A program made the translations under genes and the position numbers. A stretch of 35,995 nucleotides of DNA, from contig CAKSLH010000007.1 of the NCBI GenBank assembly GCA_934466515.1, positions 1-35,995 of the forward strand. Direction: 5' to 3'. The notes below the pieces were generated by a model. That model searched no databases, had not been told where the DNA came from, and saw only the letters and a program-made list of their open reading frames with translations. Shown one piece after another: positions 20,628-29,407 of this stretch (positions are counted from its first letter, which is position 1; every line of letters starts with the position of its first letter). This DNA is from an uncultured Eubacteriales bacterium. Lineage in GTDB: Bacteria > Bacillota > Clostridia > Oscillospirales > Acutalibacteraceae.

Positions 20628-22415
20628 TTATTCTTTTGCTGACTTTATTTCGATTGCAAGGTCATTAAGCTGAGCAGTGTCGACAGCCGCGGGAGCGCCC
20701 GACATAAGCTCGCTTGAATTTGCAACCTTAGGAAATGCGATAACATCGCGCAGACTGTCGCTGCCCGTCATTATCATGCAAAGTCTGTCAAGACCTATTC
20801 CCATTCCCGCATGCGGCGGAGCGCCGTATTTAAACGCACCGATTAAAAATCCGAATTTCTGCTCGGCTTCTTCATCGGAAAGCCCCAAGGCATTGAACAT
20901 GTGCTTTTGAAGCTCGGGGTCGGTTATTCTTACAGAACCGCTTGAAAGCTCCGTTCCGTTCAGCACCAGATCATAAGCATTAGCATACACCTTTTCGGGA
21001 GCATTATCAAGATATGGAATACATTCGTCCAAAGGAGCTGTAAAGGGATGGTGCATTGCGTCCCAGCGACCTGTCTCCTCGTTGTATTCAAAGAACGGGA
21101 ATTCGGTTATCCAAAGGAAATTGTATTTTCCTTCGGGGATAATGTCAAGCTTTTTAGCAACGGTAAGTCTGAGCGCACCGAGAACCGAAAGCGCAACATT
21201 CTTTTTGTCGGCAACGATTAAAACAACATCGCCCTTTTCGGCACCTGCCCTGTCTATTATTGCATTCATTTCGTCCTCGGTTAAAAACTTTGCAAACGAT
21301 GAGGACGGCTTATCTTCGACCCAGCGGATAAATGCAAGACCCTTAGCACCTATGCCCTTGGCTTCCTCGGTCAATTTATCAATTTCTTTTCTCGTATATA
21401 TACCGGCGGCATTTTTAGCTGTTATCGCACGGACTGTTCCGCCGTTTTTAACAGTGTCTGAGAAAACTCCGAAGCCGCAGTTTTCCGCAATATCCGAAAT
21501 ATCCTTGATTTTCATATCAAAACGCGTGTCTGGCTTATCGGAGCCGTAATCGTTCATCGCGTCAACATATTTCATTCTCGGCAGGGGAGTGGGAACCTCA
21601 ATGTTAAGAATTTCCTTGAAAAGGCGCTTAACATATCCTTCGGCAACCGCAAAAACATCGTCTCGCTCGACAAATGACATTTCAAGGTCTATCTGTGTAA
21701 ACTCCGGCTGTCTGTCGGCTCTTAAATCCTCATCCCTGTAGCAGCGGGCAAGCTGCATATATCTGTCAAAGCCCGATACCATAAGAAGCTGCTTGTACAT
21801 CTGCGGTGACTGCGGAAGTGCGAAAAAGCTTCCTTTATGTACTCTTGACGGAACAAGATAGTCTCTTGCGCCTTCGGGAGTGGATTTAATGAGTGTGGGA
21901 GTTTCTATTTCAAGAAATCCGTTTTCATCGAAATAATCCCTTGTAACCTTTGTGATTTTATGGCGCATTAAAATATTCTTTTGAAGAGGGGAGCGCCTTA
22001 AATCAAGAAATCTGTATTTAAGTCTTAATTCCTCGTTTGCATTGCTGTCGGGAAGAATTTCAAAGGGCGGAGTCTGAGCTTCGCCTAAAATTTTAAGCAC
22101 ATCGGCCTCAATTTCGATTTCGCCTGTCGGGATTTCCCTGTTAACCGAAGATCTCATTCTGACCTTGCCGTGCACCATTATAACAAATTCGCTTCTAAGC
22201 TTTTCTGCCTTTTCGAAAACAGAACGCTCGGTCGTTTCGTCAAATGCAATCTGCACTATTCCGCTTCTGTCTCTTAAATCGACAAATATCAGACTTCCGA
22301 GATTGCGCGCCCTCTGAACCCAGCCGCAAACTACCGTTTCACGGCCGATATCCGATTTTGTAAATGATCCGCAGTAATCGGTGCGCTTCATTCCGTTCAT
22401 TCTGTCTAATTTCAT
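20628..22415 (-). CDS. aspS: Aspartyl-tRNA synthetase
   Basis: Charges tRNA-Asp. The 595 residues have the bacterial layout: OB-fold anticodon domain (1 to about 110; VCGWVQRARNLGSLIFVDLRDRSGIVQ), class II catalytic core (motif 2 ARCYRDEDLRADRQPEFTQIDLEMSF; motif 3 GMGIGLDRLCMIMTGSDSLRDVIAFPK), and a GAD insertion near 290-410. The ATG shares one base with the hisS stop (TAATG), and AAGGTG lies upstream inside hisS, so translation is coupled. Two later in-frame ATGs lack ribosome sites. It is the last gene of the long minus-strand run. Sequence alone does not tell whether it also charges tRNA-Asn. Confidence 0.97.
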   Translation of the reverse strand: MKLDRMNGMKRTDYCGSFTKSDIGRETVVCGWVQRARNLGSLIFVDLRDRSGIVQIAFDETTERSVFEKAEKLRSEFVIMVHGKVRMRSSVNREIPTGEIEIEADVLKILGEAQTPPFEILPDSNANEELRLKYRFLDLRRSPLQKNILMRHKITKVTRDYFDENGFLEIETPTLIKSTPEGARDYLVPSRVHKGSFFALPQSPQMYKQLLMVSGFDRYMQLARCYRDEDLRADRQPEFTQIDLEMSFVERDDVFAVAEGYVKRLFKEILNIEVPTPLPRMKYVDAMNDYGSDKPDTRFDMKIKDISDIAENCGFGVFSDTVKNGGTVRAITAKNAAGIYTRKEIDKLTEEAKGIGAKGLAFIRWVEDKPSSSFAKFLTEDEMNAIIDRAGAEKGDVVLIVADKKNVALSVLGALRLTVAKKLDIIPEGKYNFLWITEFPFFEYNEETGRWDAMHHPFTAPLDECIPYLDNAPEKVYANAYDLVLNGTELSSGSVRITDPELQKHMFNALGLSDEEAEQKFGFLIGAFKYGAPPHAGMGIGLDRLCMIMTGSDSLRDVIAFPKVANSSELMSGAPAAVDTAQLNDLAIEIKSAKE

Positions 22416-23728
22416 TAAAAAACACCTTCTATAGAATTTTCAAGGTTTAAAAGAGCCTGCCTGTTCTTTATATCGGAAAAATCTTCGCATATATTGCTTA
22501 ATGCTACCTCTGTTATATCGCCCGAAGCCATATTTTTAATATTTGCTCTGTCAGCCGCAAGCTCGTCCTCTCCGATAACGGTGCTGTAAAGCGCGCCTGT
22601 TTTATCGGCATATTTCATTTGTGCCTTAAGTCCCTTAGAGGAAATATCGGTTTGAACGAAAAATCCAACTTCACGCAGCTTTGCGCAAAGCTCCAAAGCC
22701 TTAAGCTTAGCGCTTTCTCCCATAGGAGCTATATAAAGCTCGCATTTTTGAGCCTCGGGCATTTGCGTCTTGGTATTTTCAAGCAGAAGCATCAGCCTTT
22801 CGATACCTATTGCAAAGCCGAGAGCGGGGATATCGGGTCCGCCCATCTGACGGACAAGCCCGTCGTATCTTCCGCCGCCGCAAACAGTCGACTGCGCGCC
22901 GATATCGCCCGAAATGAATTCGAAAACGGTCCTTGTGTAATAATCAAGTCCGCGGACGATATTCGGATTAACGGTATATTCAATTCCCTCTGCCGTAAGG
23001 TATTTTTTAACCTTTTCAAAATGCTCGCTGCATTCTTCGCAAAGAAAATCCGTGACCTTAGGTGCGTTTTGAGCAATTTTTGAGCATACAGGGGACTTGC
23101 AGTCAAGAATTCTCATGGGATTTCTTTCAAGTCTTTCCTTGCAGGTGTCGCAAAGCTCGTCTATATGCTCGGTAAAATACGCCTTTAAGGCTCTCTGGTA
23201 TTCTTTTCTGCACTCAGGACAGCCTATTGAATTTATTTCAAGATGAATGCTTTTAATTCCCGCGTTTTTAAGGACCTCATTTGCAAGAGAAATGATTTCC
23301 GCGTCCGCCGCCGCATCCGCCGCGCCGAAGCATTCAACTCCGAACTGATGAAATTCTCTGAGTCTTCCGGCCTGCGGTTTTTCATATCTGTAACAGCCGC
23401 CGATATAGCAGACCTTTTGAGGAAGCAGACCGCTGAGCAGACCGTGCTCTATAACGCTTCTTACCGTTCCTGCGGTAAGCTCGGGGCGAAGTGTTATAGA
23501 CCTTCCGCCCTTATCAAGAAATGTATACATTTCTTTTTGAACAACATCGGTGGTTTCGCCGACATTTCGGCTGAAAACCTCTGTGTGCTCGAAAACCGGA
23601 ACTCTTATTTCCCTGAATCCGAACCGAAGCGCGGTGTCAAGCATAACCTTTTCTATATATTGATATTTATGAATATTTTCGGGGAGAATATCCCCCGTGC
23701 CTTTAACGGCATGATTTATTTCCGCCAT
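22415..23728 (-). CDS. hisS: Histidyl-tRNA synthetase
   Basis: Charges tRNA-His. The 437 residues include KGTGDILPENIHKY at the start, motif 2 GCYRYEKPQAGRLREFHQFGVECFG, the histidine-binding GLDYYTRTVFEF, and motif 3 ALGFAIGIERLMLLLE. The C-terminal anticodon domain starts about residue 330. A cysteine-rich insertion (about 165-235: CPECRKEY, CDTCKERL, CKSPVC, CEECSEH) is longer than in E. coli and may bind zinc; clostridial HisRS often has it. AAGGGA precedes the ATG. It follows mgsA after 18 bases, so there is no T-box leader. Confidence 0.97.
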   Translation of the reverse strand: MAEINHAVKGTGDILPENIHKYQYIEKVMLDTALRFGFREIRVPVFEHTEVFSRNVGETTDVVQKEMYTFLDKGGRSITLRPELTAGTVRSVIEHGLLSGLLPQKVCYIGGCYRYEKPQAGRLREFHQFGVECFGAADAAADAEIISLANEVLKNAGIKSIHLEINSIGCPECRKEYQRALKAYFTEHIDELCDTCKERLERNPMRILDCKSPVCSKIAQNAPKVTDFLCEECSEHFEKVKKYLTAEGIEYTVNPNIVRGLDYYTRTVFEFISGDIGAQSTVCGGGRYDGLVRQMGGPDIPALGFAIGIERLMLLLENTKTQMPEAQKCELYIAPMGESAKLKALELCAKLREVGFFVQTDISSKGLKAQMKYADKTGALYSTVIGEDELAADRANIKNMASGDITEVALSNICEDFSDIKNRQALLNLENSIEGVF

Positions 23729-23746
23729 TTTTGATCCCTTGAAATT

Positions 23747-24148
23747 TTATGATTTTTTAACTATTTCGCGCCAGTCGAGGTCTCCGCGCTCAAGACCGTG
23801 AATTAAAACCTCGGCGGTTGCAATATTAGTGGCAAAAGGAATGTTATGAACATCGCAAAGCCTTAAAAGAGAGCTTTCGTCGGGCTCGCCCGGTTTCGGG
23901 TTTAACGGGTCTCTGAAATAGAGAAGCATATCTATTTCATTACAGCCTATTCTCGAAGCTATCTGCTGAGAGCCGCCCTGAGAGCCTCCTAAAAATTTTG
24001 CGATATTAAGACCTGTTGCTTCGCAGACTACCTTTCCGGTAGTTCCCGTGGCAATAAGATTATGTCTTGAAAGAATTCCGCAGTAGGCTATGCAGAACTG
24101 AACCATAAGCTCTTTTTTTGTGTCATGTGCAATAAGTGCAATTGTCAT
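23747..24148 (-). CDS. mgsA: Methylglyoxal synthase homologue lacking key catalytic residues
   Basis: A 133-residue member of the family that turns dihydroxyacetone phosphate into methylglyoxal. It keeps IALIAHD (His8-Asp9), ATGTTGK (phosphate loop), FRDPLNP (Asp80) and ATNIATAE. The catalytic-base position, Asp71 in E. coli (GGDQQ), is Ser60 here (GGSQQ), and the His98 position is Gly87 (PKPGEPD). The reading was confirmed in the DNA (TCT codon). The protein may be inactive, use another base, or bind a ligand as a sensor. It sits between the minD-like gene and hisS, downstream of the mre/mrdA cluster, as in other Clostridia. Confidence 0.88.
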   Translation of the reverse strand: MTIALIAHDTKKELMVQFCIAYCGILSRHNLIATGTTGKVVCEATGLNIAKFLGGSQGGSQQIASRIGCNEIDMLLYFRDPLNPKPGEPDESSLLRLCDVHNIPFATNIATAEVLIHGLERGDLDWREIVKKS

Positions 24149-24170
24149 AATGTTAACTCCTTTTTATTTT

Positions 24171-24896
24171 TTATATTTTATCAGGCATTGAAACTTCTTT
24201 TCCGGAAATCCTTTCGGCTGTCCTTAAAAAAGCCTTGCCCGCTCTTTTCTTTAAATTTATGCAGTGCGTTGTGCAAAGTGAAGAAAGACCTCTGTCATAG
24301 GGAATAACGCCTATAAGTCTTATCGACGCCCCGTCTATTACTTGGTCGAAATTTTTATATCCGCCGAGCAAGAACGATTTTTTGTCAAATTTGTTTATTA
24401 TAAGCCGCGGCTCAAATACCGTTTTCGGAAGAAGCCTGCTTACAGCCTGCGCGTCTCTTACAGAAACAAGGTCGGGATTGCAGACCGTTATAAACATTCC
24501 GTCATCCCCGAGAGCGGAATAAAGCGAAAAATCTGTTCCTGCGGGGAAATCAAAGATAATCGCATCGAATTCTGATTTTAATTTCTCGGTAAGAGAACAA
24601 AGGGCGCTTAAACTGATGTTTTCAAGCTCCGCAGGGGCAGGGATGACATAAAGATTTTTATGCTTTTCGGGACTGTAAATGCAGTCGCTTAAATCCTTTC
24701 CCGATAAGATATCGCTTAAATCGAATATAACATCCTCGTCAAAACCGAATAACAGGTCCTGACACCGCATTCCCTGATCCATATCTATTAAAACGGTTTT
24801 TCTGCCCTTTTTTGAAAAGGCCGCCGCAAGCCCTGCGGCTACCGTGGATTTACCGGTTCCGCCCTTTCCCGAAGTTATCCCTAAACAAACAGGCAT
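24171..24896 (-). CDS. MinD/ParA-like ATPase without membrane-targeting tail
   Basis: A deviant Walker-A ATPase of 241 residues: ITSGKGGTGKST (signature Lys11, Lys16), LIDMDQGMRCQDLLFG (switch I region), IIFDFPAGTD (Walker B). The sequence tracks MinD to the final helix (GKAFLRTAERISGKEVSMPDKI) but stops where MinD would continue into the amphipathic membrane-targeting helix; MinD is usually about 265 residues. No minC or minE is adjacent, although MinC often precedes MinD in this gene neighbourhood. It lies between mrdA and mgsA. It could be a MinD that places the septum with other partners, or a MinD-derived protein with another task. Confidence 0.85.
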   Translation of the reverse strand: MPVCLGITSGKGGTGKSTVAAGLAAAFSKKGRKTVLIDMDQGMRCQDLLFGFDEDVIFDLSDILSGKDLSDCIYSPEKHKNLYVIPAPAELENISLSALCSLTEKLKSEFDAIIFDFPAGTDFSLYSALGDDGMFITVCNPDLVSVRDAQAVSRLLPKTVFEPRLIINKFDKKSFLLGGYKNFDQVIDGASIRLIGVIPYDRGLSSLCTTHCINLKKRAGKAFLRTAERISGKEVSMPDKI

Positions 24897-24942
24897 AAAT
24901 TCACCTCGTATCTCATAATTTTATCATAAAAAGCAACCTGTG

Positions 24943-26934
24943 TCAACTTAAAACAGTATAAGGAACAGCATCTGCCGCCGCATTTCCCGAAGCAAAAAAG
25001 TAAGCGTCCAAAAGAGACCTTACAATGCTTCCTGCCGCAGAGCCGGAATTTCCGTGCTCAAGAATAACGGAAATCGCGATTTCGGGGTTATCATAGGGTG
25101 CGAATACTATATATGTGCTGTGGTCCGCGCCGTTGTCGTTCTGTGAAGTACCCGTTTTTCCTCCGAGCTTTATCGGATAATCTCCGAGTTGGGTGCGTCC
25201 CGTTCCGTCTACGGTAACCGAAAGCATACCGATTTTAACCGCTTCAAGAGTGCTGTCGCTTATTTCAACCTTGTTTACCTCCTGCGGCTTGCATTCGTCA
25301 AAGGTTTCGGATAAATCGTAAGACATTATTTTATCAATAAGAGTCGCCTTGTAATGAGTGCCGCCGTTTGAAAGAGTTGCGACATAATTGCAAAGCTGTA
25401 AGGGCGTAAAAGCGTTTAACTGACCTATTGCTATCTGTAATGTGTCTCCTCCGATACCGTTTGTTTTAGGCTCGTTTAAAAGACCCTTGCTGTCGTCAAC
25501 CTCAACGCCTGTTTTCGTTCCTAAACCGAACTGCTTGAAATAATCGGTAAGCGTCATCGCTCCTATTCTTCGTCCCAACTCAAAAAAGAAATAGTTGCAG
25601 CTTTTTGAAAGGGCGTTTGTAAGGTCGATAGGTCCGTGGTAATGAAGACATCTCGGCTTGTAGTCGGCAAAATAATCGTAGGTCATAACACATTTTATGA
25701 TTTCGCCTTTTTTATAAAGGTTATTTTCAAGCGCCGCCACCGCAACCGCCGGCTTTATCGTCGAGCCTACAGGATAAACACCCTTGAAGGCTCTGTTAGT
25801 CATAGGCTTAGCAGGGTCCTTTAAAAGACTGTTTATGTTTTGGCTCAGGGTCGAAGAGTCATAGGTGGGGAAGTTCGCCGCGCAGATTACCTTTCCTTCG
25901 TTTACATTCATCATAACCGCGCTTCCTGCCGTGCAGGTGCCGCCCTTGGATTTAAGATCGTTTACGGTTTCCGCCAGCTTATCCTGCGCTGCGCGCTGAA
26001 TGGTCTTGTCAAGAGTAAGCATTATGGTTTTTCCCGCAATAGGCTCTTTTGAAATTTCGGTTTTAACAATGTTTCCCGAAGCGTCGATATAATATGTTAT
26101 TTGTCCGTCGGTCCCTCTTAAGTATTTTTCGGCATAGTATTCAATTCCGCTTATTCCGACCTTATCGTTATAGCTGTAGCCTCTTGCCTTATAGTTTTCG
26201 CCGTTGTCGGGGTCATTCCAGTCCTTTTCATAAATAGGGCCTACCGAGCCTATCAGGTTAACGGCAAGCGAAGTATCTGTATATTCCCTGAACGGTACAA
26301 CCTCAACCGAAACTCCGTTTAGCATAAAGCCCGATTCGCTTATAGCCCTCATAAGCTCCGAGGATATATCCTCAGCGAAGTTATAAGGATATGAAATGGA
26401 AAAATCCGCAAGATCCATGCTGTATCTTACACCCATTATTGTTCTCTGCTCGTCAGACGGATACTTTTTTAAATCGTATTTTTCAACCATTCTTTCAAAG
26501 CAGTTTTCCGCAGTAGCATAGTGGGCAACGCCCAAAAGCTTTATAAGCTTATCTGTAGAAGCGCCCTCGGTAAACCCGTAGGGAGATGTTCTGTCGAGAG
26601 GCAGCTCGTCTATCCAAGGGGTGTTTTTTTCGCTTAAAAGCCTGCAAAGAGAAAGAATTACATCGTTAAGATTGTCCTTTACATAGGCTTTGTTAAAAAC
26701 TATGTTGTATCCGTCTCGGTTGACGGCGATTTTTCTGCCGTAACGGTCAAGTATTTCTCCGCGCGGAGCTTTAAGCACCGCCGTGCGGACGGAGGTGCTC
26801 CCTGCGGCTGAGGAATACTTATCCGCGTTTATAACCTGCAAAGAATAAAGTCTTGCCGAATACAGGAGCATTATTAAAACAAGTATAACCGCAAGTATTG
26901 TGATCGGCGTCTGCCGGTCATGCTTAAATGGCAT
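24943..26934 (-). CDS. mrdA: Penicillin-binding protein 2 (elongation transpeptidase)
   Basis: A class B penicillin-binding protein that cross-links peptidoglycan during side-wall elongation with MreBCD and RodA. The 663 residues have one N-terminal transmembrane anchor (about 11-31) and the dimerisation region with APRGEILDRYGRKIAVNRDGYNI. The transpeptidase domain follows from about 330, with the active-site S391-TIK (PVGSTIKPAVA), SCN (SKSCNYFFFELG) and KTG (LGGKTGTSQND), all intact. It is preceded by mreD after 13 bases, the standard mreBCD-mrdA order. rodA is not in the window. Confidence 0.94.
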   Translation of the reverse strand: MPFKHDRQTPITILAVILVLIMLLYSARLYSLQVINADKYSSAAGSTSVRTAVLKAPRGEILDRYGRKIAVNRDGYNIVFNKAYVKDNLNDVILSLCRLLSEKNTPWIDELPLDRTSPYGFTEGASTDKLIKLLGVAHYATAENCFERMVEKYDLKKYPSDEQRTIMGVRYSMDLADFSISYPYNFAEDISSELMRAISESGFMLNGVSVEVVPFREYTDTSLAVNLIGSVGPIYEKDWNDPDNGENYKARGYSYNDKVGISGIEYYAEKYLRGTDGQITYYIDASGNIVKTEISKEPIAGKTIMLTLDKTIQRAAQDKLAETVNDLKSKGGTCTAGSAVMMNVNEGKVICAANFPTYDSSTLSQNINSLLKDPAKPMTNRAFKGVYPVGSTIKPAVAVAALENNLYKKGEIIKCVMTYDYFADYKPRCLHYHGPIDLTNALSKSCNYFFFELGRRIGAMTLTDYFKQFGLGTKTGVEVDDSKGLLNEPKTNGIGGDTLQIAIGQLNAFTPLQLCNYVATLSNGGTHYKATLIDKIMSYDLSETFDECKPQEVNKVEISDSTLEAVKIGMLSVTVDGTGRTQLGDYPIKLGGKTGTSQNDNGADHSTYIVFAPYDNPEIAISVILEHGNSGSAAGSIVRSLLDAYFFASGNAAADAVPYTVLS

Positions 26935-26947
26935 ATTATCACCTTAA

Positions 26948-27466
26948 TCAGTTGTTAGTAAATTTTTTAAACAGCGCCCGTTCAAGAAAATAAAACGGGA
27001 ATATGAAAACCGCTGTATAAACGGCTGACGGAACGGCAATTCTGAAAAGATAATAAGCGCTTTGTTCTGCGCCCTTGCCTATTCCGTAAAAAAGGAGCCA
27101 CATTAAAAGAAAATAAATAACAGAGCTTATAACGGACAGCGCCGCGGCGGATAAAATATTATTATTAAATATATAATGTGTAATAAGAGAAACTCCGAGT
27201 CCTATTATAAACAAAATCACCGTATTAAAAACCGATGAATTGCTTGAAACGCTGTCAAAGAAAAAGCCTAAAATGAGCCCTGCAAAGGCAGAGGTCCATT
27301 CGCTTGAAAACATTGAAACCGCAACCAGCAGGGAAAGGCACAAAATCGGTTGAGCTGAAGCGATTTTAAGAGAAATATTCCCCGAAAAATGAAAGATATA
27401 AAGAGCGGAGAATATAAGGAAATTTATAAGGGTTACTATGAGTCTCCCTTTTTTTTGAGTGTTCAT
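26948..27466 (-). CDS. mreD: Rod shape-determining membrane protein MreD
   Basis: A 172-residue integral membrane protein with five or so hydrophobic helices and a basic C-terminus (RALFKKFTNN). MreD sequences are poorly conserved; the assignment rests on size, topology, the central segment FAGLILGFFFDSVSSNS (resembling the MreD G-x3-D signature) and position between mreC and mrdA. It links MreC to the elongation complex. The start lies three bases after the mreC stop. Confidence 0.88.
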   Translation of the reverse strand: MNTQKKGRLIVTLINFLIFSALYIFHFSGNISLKIASAQPILCLSLLVAVSMFSSEWTSAFAGLILGFFFDSVSSNSSVFNTVILFIIGLGVSLITHYIFNNNILSAAALSVISSVIYFLLMWLLFYGIGKGAEQSAYYLFRIAVPSAVYTAVFIFPFYFLERALFKKFTNN

Positions 27467-27469
27467 AGC

Positions 27470-28336
27470 TTATTTTTCTCCGTTTTTATCGGGATTTATT
27501 CCGCCCTGACCTTCAAAATCGGTTATAACCATTACATTTTTTATGTCGGAAAGCTCCGCAAAGGGCTTAATATCCGCATATATCGAGGTATTATATTTGT
27601 CACTGCTTATAGCGCTTATCTGACCGATTAAAAGTCCTTCGGGGAAAATTCCCTCGCCCGAGGTCATAATCCAGTCTCCTACGGCAACACTGCAGGACCT
27701 TGAAAGATTGTTCATTCTGCAAAGCTTGTCCTTTGCAAGCTCTATGCTTCCGCTCACAATTCCCGAATCCTTTGTTCGAACATCGAGAGCGCCTAAGGTG
27801 ATTTCGGGAGATAAAACGGTTGCGACCTTTGAGGTTGTAAGCCCCACCTCTGAAATATAGCCGATAACGCCTGCGTCGGTAATAACAGGGTCGTATTTGG
27901 AAATCCCCGAAAGCGAGCCTTTATTAAGCGTAAATCCGCCGTAAGGATCCTCAGCGTCCCTTGCTATAAGAGAAGCAGAGGTGAAGCTGAAATCGGGATT
28001 TGCGTCCTTTATTTCAAGATAATTTTTATAGAATTCATTCTGGGATTTAATATCGCTGTAATCGGCGACCTTTTTTCTTAAATCGTTAAGCTCGTTTTTA
28101 AGCTCGGCATTTTCAAGCATGAGCTTGTTTCCGTCGCTGTATTTTTTTGAAATATCTGAGAAAAATCCCGAAACAAAGGTTGCGGCCGATTTAAAGGGCG
28201 CCGCTATAGTTCCGGCGATATCCGCCTGAGGCGCGATATGCTCGCCGATAAGTCCGAAAACAGTAGCGGAAATTACCACGCATAGAAAAATGCTGAGTAT
28301 TATTTTAAACTGTCTGCTGCGAAAGAAAAAACGCAT
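27470..28336 (-). CDS. mreC: Cell-shape protein MreC
   Basis: A 288-residue bitopic protein: a basic N-terminus (RFFFRSRQFK), one transmembrane helix (about 10-30), a coiled coil (about 65-105: KLMLENAELKNELNDLRKKVADYSD) and an extracellular beta domain (ARDAEDPYGGFTLNKGS, GVIGYISEVG, VATVLSPEI, SGEGIFPEGLLIGQIS). These are the standard MreC features; it forms a scaffold that activates PBP2. It lies 30 bases downstream of mreB and three bases before mreD. Confidence 0.95.
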   Translation of the reverse strand: MRFFFRSRQFKIILSIFLCVVISATVFGLIGEHIAPQADIAGTIAAPFKSAATFVSGFFSDISKKYSDGNKLMLENAELKNELNDLRKKVADYSDIKSQNEFYKNYLEIKDANPDFSFTSASLIARDAEDPYGGFTLNKGSLSGISKYDPVITDAGVIGYISEVGLTTSKVATVLSPEITLGALDVRTKDSGIVSGSIELAKDKLCRMNNLSRSCSVAVGDWIMTSGEGIFPEGLLIGQISAISSDKYNTSIYADIKPFAELSDIKNVMVITDFEGQGGINPDKNGEK

Positions 28337-28366
28337 GTGTTTTTATCTCCATTATAAAAGTAATTT

Positions 28367-29386
28367 TCAGCGGAATCTTTTTCCTCTTCTGAATGTGTAG
28401 TTTGCAAAGCTTTTGTCGTCCTCAAGCCTTTTTGCGGTTCCTAAAACAACACAGTCGAGCGGATTTGCCGCAACGGTTACGGGTATCTCTGTCTCTTCGG
28501 CAATAAGCTCCGCAAGTCCGCGCAGAAGCGCTCCGCCGCCTGTAAGAGTAATACCGGTGTCGATTATATCCGCCGAAAGCTCAGGCGGAGTTTTTTCAAG
28601 GGTTGTGCGGATAGTGTCAATTATCTGTGCTATCGGGTCTGCCATTGCTTCTCTGACCTCGGAAGAGGAAATAAATATGTTTTTCGGAAGACCGTCGATT
28701 AAGTTTCTTCCCTTTATTTCAATGGATTTTTCGTCCTCATAAGGCTTTGCCGAGCCTATCGCAATTTTAATTTGCTCCGCTGTGCGCTCGCCTATAAGAA
28801 GATTGTGCTTTTTTCTGATAAAAGCAATAATCGCTTCGTCAAGATCGTCTCCGCCGACTCTTAAAGACTGAGAGGTAACTATATCTCCGAGCGAAATAAC
28901 CGCAACCTCGCTTGTTCCGCCTCCGATATCTACAACCATACAGCCTGCCGCGTCTGACACCGCAAGACCTGCTCCCACTGCCGCCGCCATCGGCTCCTCT
29001 AATAAATCAATATCTGTAGCGCCTGCCTGCTTAGCCGCGTCATAAACCGCTCTGCTTTCAACCTCGGTAATGCCTGTAGGAATGCAGATAACCATTCTTA
29101 CTCTTGAAAAGAACGAGCCCTTTAGAGCCTGCCTTATAAATCTTTTAAGCATGGCGGCGGTAACATCGAAGTCGGCTATTACACCGTCCTTAAGCGGTCT
29201 TACTGCAACAATAGACCCAGGTGTTCTTCCTATCATTTCCTTAGCTTCCTGACCCACGGCTCTTACCGCGTCGCTTCTCATATCATAAGCCACAACCGAC
29301 GGCTCTCTCATTATAATTCCCTTGCCCTTAACGCAGACCAAGGTGTTTGCGGTGCCGAGGTCGACACCGATATCTCTTGTAAACAT
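28367..29386 (-). CDS. mreB: Rod shape-determining protein MreB (actin homologue)
   Basis: A bacterial actin that forms membrane-bound filaments orienting side-wall synthesis. The 339 residues include the phosphate-1 loop DIGVDLGTANTLVCVKGKGI, IGRTPGSIVAVRPLKDGVIADFDVT, the phosphate-2 region VVDIGGGTSEVAVISLG, and the adenosine motif LTGGGALLRGL, as in canonical MreB. The gene lies 21 bases after the lipid kinase and heads the mreB-mreC-mreD-mrdA block. A rod or elongated cell is predicted. AAGGA precedes the ATG. Confidence 0.96.
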   Translation of the reverse strand: MFTRDIGVDLGTANTLVCVKGKGIIMREPSVVAYDMRSDAVRAVGQEAKEMIGRTPGSIVAVRPLKDGVIADFDVTAAMLKRFIRQALKGSFFSRVRMVICIPTGITEVESRAVYDAAKQAGATDIDLLEEPMAAAVGAGLAVSDAAGCMVVDIGGGTSEVAVISLGDIVTSQSLRVGGDDLDEAIIAFIRKKHNLLIGERTAEQIKIAIGSAKPYEDEKSIEIKGRNLIDGLPKNIFISSSEVREAMADPIAQIIDTIRTTLEKTPPELSADIIDTGITLTGGGALLRGLAELIAEETEIPVTVAANPLDCVVLGTAKRLEDDKSFANYTFRRGKRFR

Positions 29387-29407
29387 TATTCCTTATCTCC
29401 CGAATTT

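Noticed and set aside
21082..21549. A 155-codon plus-strand frame inside aspS
   Set aside because: It lies wholly antisense to a gene with full family conservation, and its serine/proline-rich text is typical of shadow frames.
22619..23734. Two plus-strand frames of more than 150 codons opposite hisS
   Set aside because: They are antisense to conserved hisS, with no ribosome site and no recognisable motif.
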